A stretch of DNA of 64,000 bases, from contig NZ_JAGGLB010000002.1 of assembly GCF_017874215.1 (NCBI RefSeq), forward strand, positions 434,001 through 498,000, given 5' to 3'. Both the position numbers and the translations under genes were made by a program. This stretch comes from Paenibacillus eucommiae (GTDB lineage Bacteria > Bacillota > Bacilli > Paenibacillales > NBRC-103111). The notes beneath the pieces are model-generated. The model made no database searches. It was given only the letters and a program-made list of their open reading frames with translations, and was not told the DNA's origin. Within the stretch, counting starts at the first letter, position 1. The number at the start of each line of letters is the position of its first letter. Positions 35,903 through 44,238 of this stretch are shown piece after piece.

Positions 35903-35924
35903 AGACCTTCCAGCAGGAAGGTCT
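35903..35924. terminator. Terminator-like hairpin after the SpxH-like gene
   Basis: Perfect stem AGACCTTCC-agca-GGAAGGTCT, with no T-run after it. GTAGGTCAACTC is then repeated twice (about 35930 and 35957). Confidence 0.6.
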
Positions 35925-35974
35925 GTTCGGTAGGTCAACTCAGTAGGTTCACTCTGTAGGTCAACTCTTTAGCT

Positions 35975-36331
35975 CTATCCTTCAGAAATATGCCAGCAAA
36001 CGCCTGATGGATCAATGATGTTGATTTCGCGCTTCCCCCAAGGGTAGACAGTCGGCTCTTTCATTTTAATCGGATACTTCTTATCAAGAGCAGTTGTTTG
36101 CAAATGCGTCCAACAACTATCAAGATCTTCGACAACCAGTTCTACCATGAAGTTCTCCTGAAACTCCTGGTTGTGGAAGTTTTGCAGATAGAATTCCTGT
36201 TCCCCCATTCGAAAGATACTCAACGAGTTATCTGAGTACACTTTTTCAAAACCAAGATCTTCAAAAAAGTGCTGTGCGAGCGTGTAGTCTTTGCCTGATG
36301 GAATAAATGGACGAAGTTTAGTAGCTTTCAT
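35975..36331 (-). CDS. VOC-family protein (bleomycin-resistance-like)
   Basis: 118 residues, GGAGGG before ATG. One VOC module with FIPSGKDYTLAQHFFEDLGF at the start, VELVVEDLDSCWTHL in the middle and the C-terminal EINIIDPSGVCWHI motif. Single-module members dimerise to bind ligand; drug binding or metabolite turnover are both possible. Alone on its strand, convergent with the SpxH-like gene. Confidence 0.84.
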   Translation of the reverse strand: MKATKLRPFIPSGKDYTLAQHFFEDLGFEKVYSDNSLSIFRMGEQEFYLQNFHNQEFQENFMVELVVEDLDSCWTHLQTTALDKKYPIKMKEPTVYPWGKREINIIDPSGVCWHISEG

Positions 36332-36549
36332 AAGTAACCCTCCGCTCTAAGTGCTCAATGTTCCGTTCTACGCAAATAGTGTCACTAAGTTGTTCTGCTT
36401 ATCATACTCTTTATATTACCAAAAAAGAAATATAGCTATCAAGAAATTGAAGGCATCCTGTATTCGCATGAAAAAAGCCCGAAAGCCAGCAAAATAATCT
36501 GCCAGGATCTCCGGACTTCTATGATTAAAGTGATAAATTAGATTCCAGC

Positions 36550-36966
36550 TTAAGCCTGCTCGGCATCACCTTCGGCCATATGCATGAACTCCCAGAGATG
36601 ACCGTCTATATCCTGAAAGCTTCCTACATACATAAAGCCATGATCAATGGGGTCGTTTGAAGGCAGTGCACCTGCTGCCAGCGCCTTATTTACAAGCTCA
36701 TCTACTTTTTCTCTGCTTTCAACATTCAGGGCTACAATAACTTCAGTGGTTTTTGTTGCATCTGAAATTTCTTTTTTGATAAATGTTTTAAAGAAATCTT
36801 CAACCAAAAGCATAGCGTATATATGCTCGCTGATAACCATACACGTTGCATTGTCATCGGTATATTGGGGGTTAAATTCAAAGCCTATCTTAGTAAAAAA
36901 ATCAATGGATTTTTTCAAATCTTTCACTGGTAAATTCACAAAAATTTTATCTGCTTTAGCTGCCAT
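36550..36966 (-). CDS. VOC-family protein (glyoxalase-like), paralogue of 59409
   Basis: 138 residues; GAGGTGA precedes ATG. VOC module with IFVNLPVKDLKKSIDFFTKIGF at the N-terminus in shortened form (VNLPVKDLKKSIDFFTK) and FQDIDGHLWEFMHM at the end. It is clearly related to the VOC protein near 59.4 kb, which shares LNLPVKDLEKS and ESREEVDEM. On the minus strand a hairpin with CGGGCTTTTTT (about 36468-36510) probably ends it. Confidence 0.85.
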   Translation of the reverse strand: MAAKADKIFVNLPVKDLKKSIDFFTKIGFEFNPQYTDDNATCMVISEHIYAMLLVEDFFKTFIKKEISDATKTTEVIVALNVESREKVDELVNKALAAGALPSNDPIDHGFMYVGSFQDIDGHLWEFMHMAEGDAEQA

Positions 36967-37162
36967 GGGTTATCACCTCTAAGTTTATTTATGCTGCGTG
37001 ACACCTAATCAAAGTGGACAACTTACCATTGAAATATCCGGGGCGTTAGCGTGGTTCTATTACCTACTCCTTCCCTTGATAAATCGTTTCATCCTCCACT
37101 ATTATAGCAAGAAACAAACATTGGGATTTCTTCTAGATTGCTATATTATTTGCTAGTGTGAT

Positions 37163-37558
37163 TTATTTCTTCCTTCCTATTACAAAAGCTTTATCCGCTC
37201 TAGCAAAACCTATTCGCGGGTAATATTCAACAGCTCCTGGAGCTGCCAACAGTACTAAAGAACATTCATCTCCGATTTTGTCCCTTAGTAATTTTACCAA
37301 TTTCCTTCCAATTCCATGTTTTTGGTAATTTATATCTACGGCAAGATCAGATAAGTAGCAACAATAGGCAAAGTCGGTTAATGCTCTGGCTAAGCCTATC
37401 ATTTTTCCATCCATCCAGGCGGTTATCAGAACATCCGAATTATCTATCATTCTCTGTATTCTATCATGATCTTCATAAGGCCTCTTAATTCCTGAGTTCT
37501 TGAAAACCTCCGCAACATCCTTGGCATCTTGAACTTTTTCTTCTGAGTAGATAATCAT
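37163..37558 (-). CDS. GNAT-family N-acetyltransferase
   Basis: 131 residues; AAAGGTGA precedes ATG. The GNAT acetyl-CoA binding motif is YLSDLAVDINYQKHGIGRKL (Q/R-x-x-G-x-G/A loop), with VLLAAPGAVEYYPRIGF as motif B. The substrate is unknown. Similar small GNATs in Bacillota are annotated as general acetyltransferases. Confidence 0.86.
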   Translation of the reverse strand: MIIYSEEKVQDAKDVAEVFKNSGIKRPYEDHDRIQRMIDNSDVLITAWMDGKMIGLARALTDFAYCCYLSDLAVDINYQKHGIGRKLVKLLRDKIGDECSLVLLAAPGAVEYYPRIGFARADKAFVIGRKK

Positions 37559-37711
37559 AGGATTTCACCTTTCTTTACCTGATCAATGGACAGGTTCGCA
37601 TCTGGCGCCGTTCTTAAGATCATTATGTTCTTGGATGCTGAATACTTGTATTATTTATTCAATATTATATCCCATTTATTTGAAAACTTCTGTTATTTAT
37701 TTCACAGATAA

Positions 37712-38290
37712 TCATTTCCATAACCTTGAAACTTTAACTAGTTTATCACCGTTAAACTCCAGCTTATATATGTCAGGCATCGTTGTTGACTTCCAAAAAT
37801 CAAAGTTAAATCTTGAATCAAAGCAGCTCATCATTAGCGTCATTATATCTCCGTGTGTACCAATGACCATTCTTTTTCCATTAAACTTTTCCATATAACG
37901 CTGCAGCACCTTTACTGCTCTTTCCTGCGCTTGTTCGCTTGATTCTCCGCCAGGAAATGAAAGCTTTTGATTTTCAAAAACCATTCGCTTCGATTCCATA
38001 AAATCAGTTATGCTGAAATCTTCTCCTGATAATTGCCGCTCCCGTAAGTCCTCTTCCAATAAAATTTCTTTATTCAACTCAAGTGATAATGCTCTGATGG
38101 TCTGGATCGCTCTCTCAAAAGAACTTGAAATCAAAATATCAACCTCTTCCTGCATGAGGATGTCCTTGATCTTTTTGGAGTCGACGATTCCTTTTGCCGT
38201 GAGCCCTCTTGAACGCTCTTTTCCTTTAACATATAACGATTCAGCGTGTCTCACAAAATATATAATTGTTTGATTGTTCACAACTACCAT
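37712..38290 (-). CDS. Histidine phosphatase superfamily protein (phosphoglycerate mutase-like)
   Basis: 192 residues from ATG at 38290, which has AAGGAGGG upstream. The open frame runs much further but only because it crosses the mosaic repeat copy 4, so the longer form is rejected. Catalytic His in YFVRHAES, second His in VIGTHGDIMT, with FERAIQTIRAL and GGESSEQAQER as family sequences. Broad-specificity phosphatase is the likely activity. Confidence 0.88.
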   Translation of the reverse strand: MVVVNNQTIIYFVRHAESLYVKGKERSRGLTAKGIVDSKKIKDILMQEEVDILISSSFERAIQTIRALSLELNKEILLEEDLRERQLSGEDFSITDFMESKRMVFENQKLSFPGGESSEQAQERAVKVLQRYMEKFNGKRMVIGTHGDIMTLMMSCFDSRFNFDFWKSTTMPDIYKLEFNGDKLVKVSRLWK

Positions 38291-38397
38291 TTTGCCCTCC
38301 TTAAAATACAAAAGATCGTTAATGAACCAATTGTACATGAATTGCATGTAACATTGCAGGCTTAAAAAATAAAAAAACGCCTTGCGGCGTCTTATGA

Positions 38398-38775
38398 TGT
38401 GCGTGTTCATGACGTGGGAGCGTTGCGGAGGTAAGGAGCGTGGGCTCCAGCCGCTGTTAAAGATTTGTTCCCTTGAATGAAATGGTTGATAGGGTAGGAA
38501 CAATTCTTTAAAGGCGGACGCTATCGCTCTTCCTCCCACACCCCTTACCTCTCTTTAGCTACAACCGAACGAACACCAAGCTCAAACGGACAGCCAGCAA
38601 GGGATTTTCTCTGGATGGAAGGAGATTTCCCGCGGGGGCCAAGCCGCTGAGACTGAAGATCGGCCCCGCCAGCGGGCACAACCAAGAGGTTCTGCTATTT
38701 TAACGATGTTTTTCATCGCTAAAAGTACCAGGTCGACTCCACAACCTTATTTAACGATGAAAAACATCGTCCTTA
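38398..38775. repeat. Mosaic intergenic repeat, copy 4 (most complete: A, B and C)
   Basis: Module A (38398-38570) is the same large hairpin as at 13065-13232, with GGCTCCAGCCGCTGTTAAAG and TTTAAAGGCGGACGCTATC. Module B (about 38590-38680) has ACAGCCAGCAAGG and GGAGATTTCCCG plus an extra GGCCCCGCCAGCGGGC hairpin. Module C (about 38698-38775) has AACGATGTTTTTCATCGCT, the CTCCACAACCTTA spacer and AACGATGAAAAACATCGT. The 482-base gap 38291-38772 has no gene; the frame through it is only an extension of the phosphatase. Confidence 0.85.
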
Positions 38776-39258
38776 AGTGATTTTCTTTTTAGGCAATGTC
38801 GTCGTAACGTATTGATCATCTAAAATTATTTTAGCTATATATAATATTTGTCCCATATGTTCTGAAAAATGTGCTGCGCATTGAAATAACATGTCTAAAT
38901 GGGTTCTCTCCCTATCTCTAACTACTTGCGTTCTCAAAAATGCAGTTTCCGTCATATTCCGTGTGGTATCCTTTAATTCCTCAAATGATTGTTCGAAAAT
39001 ATGCTTTAATTCCGCTTTAGTTCTATACATGTTTTCAAATTCTGCATCTCTATTTCTTATAAAATCTTTATTATTTATCCCTTTACTTATTCGCTCATGG
39101 ATGTTTTCTGAAATATGTACAATTAAGTTTGTTATGCTATTACTGGCTTCATTAGGACTCCAATTGACTTGTTCATCGCTTAACTGATCTAGAACTAATA
39201 GAGTTCTCTTCTCAATCTCGATAAATTTATCTACCAACAGGTTTATAATGTTCTCCAT
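38773..39258 (-). CDS. DinB-superfamily protein (DUF1572-like)
   Basis: 161 residues from ATG at 39258 (GAGGTGA eight bases upstream; a GTG three codons earlier overlaps the site). Four-helix DinB/YfiT fold: FIEIEKRTLLVLDQLSDEQV, SITNLIVHISENIHE with the first metal His, and CAAHFSEHMGQILYIAK with the last His pair. DinB-like proteins are metal enzymes, several being bacillithiol-dependent S-transferases. The 3' end touches repeat copy 4. Confidence 0.83.
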   Translation of the reverse strand: MENIINLLVDKFIEIEKRTLLVLDQLSDEQVNWSPNEASNSITNLIVHISENIHERISKGINNKDFIRNRDAEFENMYRTKAELKHIFEQSFEELKDTTRNMTETAFLRTQVVRDRERTHLDMLFQCAAHFSEHMGQILYIAKIILDDQYVTTTLPKKKIT

Positions 39259-39303
39259 AAAAATCACCTCACTGAAGATATTCCTTCTTCACTTTAAGCC
39301 AAA

Positions 39304-39654
39304 TCAATAGTCCTTTATTTCAATTCTATTTCCCTCCGGATCAATAATGACTCCGATTGTTCCCCAATTAAATCTATGAACTTGTATTGATAAGCCTCGA
39401 TTTTCAAGCTCTTCAATTGTTTGGTCAAAGTCTTCTACTTCTATTCTTATGACAGTTGGGTTTTGAGCCCTATTCTTCTCCGTTTCATTTGATATACCCT
39501 GATGCTCAACCATCAAGTAGCTTCCACCAAAATCCAATTTAGATAAACCTTCTTTTCTTTCTCTTATTGGAAGACCAAGCTTTTCAGTATAAAACTTTAC
39601 ATTCTCTTCATAATTTTCTAAAAACAAAATAAACCCTGATTCTTTTATTCTCAT
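39304..39654 (-). CDS. VOC-family protein
   Basis: 116 residues from ATG at 39654 with GAGGTG upstream. VOC module with SGFILFLENYEENVKFYTEK and IGVIIDPEGNRIEIKDY at the end. It lies between two DinB-type genes, 45 and about 18 bases away, all on the minus strand. Confidence 0.84.
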   Translation of the reverse strand: MRIKESGFILFLENYEENVKFYTEKLGLPIRERKEGLSKLDFGGSYLMVEHQGISNETEKNRAQNPTVIRIEVEDFDQTIEELENRGLSIQVHRFNWGTIGVIIDPEGNRIEIKDY

Positions 39655-39672
39655 TAGATTTAAGCACCTCAA

Positions 39673-40161
39673 TCATGCATGTATTGTTTTTAAGTATTCC
39701 TTCAGCGGCACCATATGATGCTGGTCATGCCAGATAAAATCCTTTAGGTATTGCGGGATACTGAATACATGGCCACTACCGTCTAAATAACTCCGATTCA
39801 CGGTCTCTTCTGATAGTGAACTTATATCACCAATGATCTTCTTGCGATAAAATACGGCCTTCTCCAGTAATTCATTCGTTGTGATAGTTTTACCATACTC
39901 AATTGCCTCGCTATTAAAATCATCATAGTTTAAATGTCTAAGCGTAACTGGCTTATCAGAGGCAATTTTTTCAATGGCTTCTTCATAAAAATACTTGTCC
40001 CACAGCATGATGTGACTGACTATGTCCTTAACGGTCCACTTCCCCTGCTCAATGCTGGAGTTCCAAGTTTCTTCCGATATTTGCTGCAGCAAATTTGTGA
40101 ACGAAATCCATTCTTCAAATGATGCGATGAGTTCTTTCAATTCTTTGAGTTCAATTGACAT
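39673..40161 (-). CDS. DinB-family protein
   Basis: 162 residues; GGAGTGA precedes ATG. DinB fold with three probable metal His: VKDIVSHIMLWDKYF, then the pair in FIWHDQHHMVPLKEYL. Also a conserved WTVKD start. Distinct in sequence from the DinB-like gene at 38773. Overlapping or close neighbours (6 bases to the preceding gene) show one operon from the PurO-like gene on. Confidence 0.85.
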   Translation of the reverse strand: MSIELKELKELIASFEEWISFTNLLQQISEETWNSSIEQGKWTVKDIVSHIMLWDKYFYEEAIEKIASDKPVTLRHLNYDDFNSEAIEYGKTITTNELLEKAVFYRKKIIGDISSLSEETVNRSYLDGSGHVFSIPQYLKDFIWHDQHHMVPLKEYLKTIHA

Positions 40162-40167
40162 CGTTAG

Positions 40168-40551
40168 TCACTCCATCTCATTCTTTAGTTGGCCGGATAA
40201 AATACCCGCTTTTCTAATAACTTCTATTCGCTCTTCTCTTCCTTCTATTTTCTTCATCATGTCGATTGCCGTTTCAAAATTCATAATTACATAACCTGTT
40301 GTCTCATAACCTTGGGGCATTTCAACAAACTTCTTTACCCGTGCTAAATAGTACAATCGATAGGCGTCATATTCTTTCCAATACCAGCTTGCAAAAAGAG
40401 TTTTTTCTTCTCCTAATTCGATTCCAATTGTGGTCAGCACCTTTTCTTCCCGATCCCAAACCACCACCACATTCCCATTGTCTAATATCGGGACGCAATG
40501 CACGCCACCTATTTGTTTATCTGAGGATATCTCAGAAATGAATTCCAGCAT
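40168..40551 (-). CDS. Small soluble protein of unknown function (127 aa)
   Basis: GGAGGG precedes ATG (MLEFISEISSDKQIGG). Mixed alpha/beta, no membrane segment. Aromatic-rich centre (FASWYWKEYDAYRLYYLARV). I do not recognise a family. Six bases before the DinB gene and 17 after the PurO-like gene, so it belongs to the same operon. Confidence 0.68.
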   Translation of the reverse strand: MLEFISEISSDKQIGGVHCVPILDNGNVVVVWDREEKVLTTIGIELGEEKTLFASWYWKEYDAYRLYYLARVKKFVEMPQGYETTGYVIMNFETAIDMMKKIEGREERIEVIRKAGILSGQLKNEME

Positions 40552-40568
40552 CTTTTGCCCTCCTTTTC

Positions 40569-41264
40569 TCAGATCTGGTATTTATTTAATATTGTTATTT
40601 CCGTATCACCATTTCTGGTATCGATAAACTTTACTAACAAGGAGATGCGATTCTCAGGGTTTAGTAATTTCCAATAATGATCTCTCACATCTTCAATTTC
40701 ATCCATCAATTCCACTTCAAATGGTTCACCAGTAAAAGGGGTTAAGATGCCATCTATTTCGCTGCTGTATGTATGAATACAATGCCCGATTCCAGAAACA
40801 AAGCTATCATAATGATAAAAATATCTCTGGCAGCCTACTACGTGGGTATGTGCTTTTTTTAGAATAGATAAGGAGTAGCGGCTTTCTGAAGTGTCTATAA
40901 GTCCAGATATTCTAGGCGTATAATGGGGGGCATCCGGTTCATACTCCCTCTTAAACAATGATTTCTCCAATGATTCTCCAGCTTTAATGCCTTCCAAAAT
41001 AGTGTCGGTCTGATCTCCATTTGTTATTATATGGTAATTACCAATGCTCTTGATGGGGTAATAAATGATTAAAGAAGGGTCTGTCATCTTGCTTTCATCG
41101 AAGGCGATATTTCTCACATCATTATTTTCTTTTTGAAATGCCCGATTTCGACTGTTCTCACTTCTCCCCATAATCCAATATACTTGTACAAAATGGGAAC
41201 TTGAGGGTGTCATACCGATAATCATACCGCGGCCAGGATATGGATTAGATTGTAGCTGTTTCAT
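40569..41264 (-). CDS. PurO-like IMP cyclohydrolase-family protein
   Basis: 231 residues, AAGGAG before ATG. The N-terminus NPYPGRGMIIGMTPSSSHFV followed by QVYWIMGRSENSRNR matches the PurO family (archaeal IMP cyclohydrolase), and later parts include the typical HYTPRISGLID and YHYDSF. In archaea PurO closes the purine ring; in bacteria, which normally use PurH, such proteins are of unsure function. First gene of the PurO-unknown-DinB-VOC-DinB run, which has no other purine gene. Confidence 0.82.
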   Translation of the reverse strand: MKQLQSNPYPGRGMIIGMTPSSSHFVQVYWIMGRSENSRNRAFQKENNDVRNIAFDESKMTDPSLIIYYPIKSIGNYHIITNGDQTDTILEGIKAGESLEKSLFKREYEPDAPHYTPRISGLIDTSESRYSLSILKKAHTHVVGCQRYFYHYDSFVSGIGHCIHTYSSEIDGILTPFTGEPFEVELMDEIEDVRDHYWKLLNPENRISLLVKFIDTRNGDTEITILNKYQI

Positions 41265-41558
41265 ATAAGTCTCCTTGAAATTGTTATAGTCTTTCTGCGT
41301 TAAGCGGAGGAAGTATGGTTAAAGTATGGTTGTATTTAGAGACTCGCTCAAAAATCTTTCCAGCACTAGTCCTACACCATCATCTTTACTTAAGGTAATT
41401 TCTACAATTGGATAACTCTACCATACCATAAATTGTAAGCCCTTGTTCAACAAAAATTCTGCTGCTAAGTTGTTGATCGTTGAGCAGGTTTTCAGCAGTT
41501 TCGTGGAGAAATAATCAAATAAACTCTGCCCGTTAGAGTGAAAAGTGGAGGTGTAGCA

Positions 41559-42173
41559 ATGGACATTATTAATAAACTTGCATACAATAAATCATTTTGG
41601 TCGGATTACCTTTGGCTGACAGAAGTTGAACGGACCTATCCCGAGCTAGAGAATTATATGGTAATCATGCCAGTCCATGATCAAATGATATTCAAATTGG
41701 AGCTGGATGAGGATTTCTCGCTGCTGTCCCTGCTTTTGGCAACGAAGGCTGATGATGAAGGACTGGAGATTGCTTGGGATGATCAGGCCCATCCCCATCC
41801 ATATGTGTTTCGATTTGAAGAACTGGAAAGAATCAGTGACGCCATTGGTCGCCATCCGGACTATAGAGGACCAGTTGCCCTTCCCTTCCTACTCTTGTTC
41901 CGATTTACTGCCGTGCTGCCGGAAGAGTGGGATCGCTTTGCGCAAGTGGTGAAGGAATCATTCCAATCCTTGTACATTTTTAATGAGGAGGAACTCGCGG
42001 AGTTGCTTGCACACATCGTTCGAATTAAGGGGCTAGAATTCCAGTGGATTCAGGAAGAGCAGGGTTGGGTATTAGTCGGAGAAGACGCTTATTCGTCTCG
42101 CAATCGTCATAATCACGAATTCCCCTTTGCATTGTTAGAGAATTCAGGAAGTTCCTTGGGCGGATCTGATTGA
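41559..42173 (+). CDS. Protein of unknown function (204 aa)
   Basis: ATG at 41559 with GGAGG seven bases upstream; a GTG 21 bases earlier is less likely. Acidic, soluble; contains PELENYMVIMPVHDQMIF, WDDQAHPHPYVFRFEELE and LLFRFTAVLPEEWDRFAQVV. Looks like a small two-domain alpha/beta protein, but I do not recognise it. Single gene, followed by the remnant of a duplicated gene. The 294 bases before it (41265-41558) hold no gene I can support. Confidence 0.65.
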   Translation: MDIINKLAYNKSFWSDYLWLTEVERTYPELENYMVIMPVHDQMIFKLELDEDFSLLSLLLATKADDEGLEIAWDDQAHPHPYVFRFEELERISDAIGRHPDYRGPVALPFLLLFRFTAVLPEEWDRFAQVVKESFQSLYIFNEEELAELLAHIVRIKGLEFQWIQEEQGWVLVGEDAYSSRNRHNHEFPFALLENSGSSLGGSD

Positions 42174-42210
42174 TGGATAATCGGCGTACCTTCAGACAGA
42201 ACCACGCTCG

Positions 42211-42304
42211 AAATCGACTTTATCTTCTTTGGCTGTTTGAATAGCCTCCTCGCCTCCAAACCATTCTACATAATCCAAAGTAAGAGATTATGTATCATTT
42301 TCTG
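42211..42304 (-). pseudogene. Remnant copy of the 45203-45907 gene
   Basis: On the minus strand this encodes AENDT, a TAA stop, then SLTLDYVEWFGGEEA and IQTAKEDK. The intact gene at 45203-45907 has AENDTYSLTVDYVEWYGGEE and AVQAAKEDK in the same place. The DNA is similar over about 90 bases and then stops, so a copy was lost except for this piece. The rest of the 354-base gap 42174-42527 shows no gene and only a probable promoter for the next lipoprotein. Confidence 0.8.
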
Positions 42305-42527
42305 CTCCTTATCTTCATATTCCTTTGTAAATCAATGCGGAGATTGAAATATTCAATTGCCGCTTTTTTATTCACAAACCATTCAATCTTGCTTAAAAGC
42401 GTGAAAAGGTTCAATACATCCAGAATTGCTGCTTTTAAGGCAGAAGCCCAAACCATAAGATAAGGGTAAGCAAGCCGGCTTCGGACTTGCGACGGTACCA
42501 GTAAAATATGGTAAGGGAGGAAAGAAC

Positions 42528-44219
42528 ATGAACTTAACGAGGGGCAAAGGTGTATCTCTGCTGTTGTTATTTGCACTTGTGCTTGCAGCGTGCAGCAGCG
42601 GGAAAGGCAGCAGTAACGGAGATGGGAGCAAGTCATCACAAGTTCCGGATTTGACAGCTGCACAGCAAATTCCGAAGAAGGCTAATTTGCCAGAGGGCGG
42701 TAAATACGATCCGCCAATCGAATTAACGACTGTACGCGTGCAGCAACCAACGGTTAAGTTCGCCAATGGCGACTCCATGGAGAACAATTATTGGACTCGG
42801 GCTTACGAAGAGAAATACGGCATTAAGCTGAAAACCTTATGGGCAGTTGATCCAAGTCAATTTGAACAAAAAATGAATCTGTCGATCGCCTCCGGCGAAA
42901 TTCCTGATTTCTTCCAGGTATCGGCTGTCCAATTCATGCAGCTTGCGGAAGCTGGTATGCTTGCGGATCTGACGGAGGTTTATGAGAAGCATGCTAGTGA
43001 TGGCGTTAAGGCATTGCTGACCGAAGAAGGAAACATTGCGCTGGATTCGGCGACGATTGACGGCAAGCTGATGGCTATTCCGTTTACTTCACCAAGCCGG
43101 GAAGGGGCTCAAATGCTGTATGTACGCGTTGATTGGCTGAAGAAGCTCAATTTGCCGGAACCGAAAACGATGGACGATGTCTTGAAAATCAGCGAAGCCT
43201 TTACCTCACAGGATCCTGACGGCAACAAGAAACAAGATACGTACGGACTAGCAGTCGATATGGATTTCTATTTACTGACAGGATTCTTCAACAGCTTTCA
43301 TGCTTATCCCAGGATGATGATCAAGGATGATGCGGACAAGCTGACCTACGGTACGATCCAGCCCGAAATAAAGACAGCTTTTGGCAAGCTGCAAGAGATG
43401 TTCAGAGGCGGACAGATCGATCCCGAATTTGGCGCCAAAAATGCAAACAAAGTATATGAATCAATTGCGAACGGCAAGATTGGTATGTTCTACAATCCTC
43501 CTTATGCCGGCTTGTTTCCATTGCAAGCGGCTAAGGAAAAGGATCCGTCGATGGAATGGAAGGCGTTTGCACTTACCTCAGCAGATGATAAGCCGGCCTT
43601 GTCCCAGGCTGAGCTGGGCGTTGCCGCTTACTGGGTTGTAAAGAAAGGCGTTCAACATCCGGAAGCAGTGCTCAAGCTGCTCGACTTCTGGCGGGAAATC
43701 AGTTACGAGAATAACATCGACGACATTTTCAAGAAGCAGTATATCGAAGCCTCAAATGAAGACGAACAGGTTTGGCTGCTTAACGCGATCTCCGCTTACA
43801 AGTCGTTCAAAAACATCGAGGTGAGCTTGCGGGTTATTCAGGCACTGGAAACTTCCAATACGTCCGAATTAACGACTGAGGAAAAAAGTGTATACGATAA
43901 AATTCAGAAGTTCCAGGGCGGCGACAACAGCAATTGGGGCTATAATCTCATATTCAACAAAGGCGGCTCCATGTCGGTAGCTGATTATTACCGAAAAAAC
44001 AACCTTTATCTCAATAACGAACTGACGACTGCACCATTCCCTTCAATGGTAGAAAATAACGCAACGCTTGCGAAGATGGAAACAGAAGCATTGACCAAGA
44101 TCATTCTTAATTTGGCGCCGCTTGATTCGTTCGACGATTATGCGGAACAATGGCATAACCTGGGTGGAACCAGTATCCTGAAGGAATTGAATGATTGGTA
44201 CGCCGCTAAAAGTAATTAA
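42528..44219 (+). CDS. Solute-binding lipoprotein (LplA-like ABC substrate-binding type)
   Basis: 563 residues; GGGAGG precedes ATG. Signal peptide with lipobox LAAC (VLAACSSGKG), then a family-1 solute-binding pattern: YEEKYGIKLKTLWAVDPSQF, IASGEIPDFFQV, LADLTEVYEKHAS and AIPFTSPSREGAQMLYVRVD. Paenibacilli have many such large LplA-type lipoproteins, usually encoded beside two permeases; none follows here. Instead a PhyH-like oxygenase gene follows after 19 bases. Sugar or oligosaccharide binding is likely. Confidence 0.9.
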   Translation: MNLTRGKGVSLLLLFALVLAACSSGKGSSNGDGSKSSQVPDLTAAQQIPKKANLPEGGKYDPPIELTTVRVQQPTVKFANGDSMENNYWTRAYEEKYGIKLKTLWAVDPSQFEQKMNLSIASGEIPDFFQVSAVQFMQLAEAGMLADLTEVYEKHASDGVKALLTEEGNIALDSATIDGKLMAIPFTSPSREGAQMLYVRVDWLKKLNLPEPKTMDDVLKISEAFTSQDPDGNKKQDTYGLAVDMDFYLLTGFFNSFHAYPRMMIKDDADKLTYGTIQPEIKTAFGKLQEMFRGGQIDPEFGAKNANKVYESIANGKIGMFYNPPYAGLFPLQAAKEKDPSMEWKAFALTSADDKPALSQAELGVAAYWVVKKGVQHPEAVLKLLDFWREISYENNIDDIFKKQYIEASNEDEQVWLLNAISAYKSFKNIEVSLRVIQALETSNTSELTTEEKSVYDKIQKFQGGDNSNWGYNLIFNKGGSMSVADYYRKNNLYLNNELTTAPFPSMVENNATLAKMETEALTKIILNLAPLDSFDDYAEQWHNLGGTSILKELNDWYAAKSN

Positions 44220-44238
44220 TTGATAGGAGGAAAAAACG

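Noticed and set aside
38291..38539. N-terminal extension of the histidine phosphatase gene
   Set aside because: It crosses repeat copy 4, and a strong AAGGAGG-ATG lies at 38290, directly before the catalytic His motif.
41327..41416. Short minus-strand frame VEITLSKDDGVGLVLERFLS
   Set aside because: It looks coding-like but has no start, RBS or family match; left as an unsupported possible remnant.
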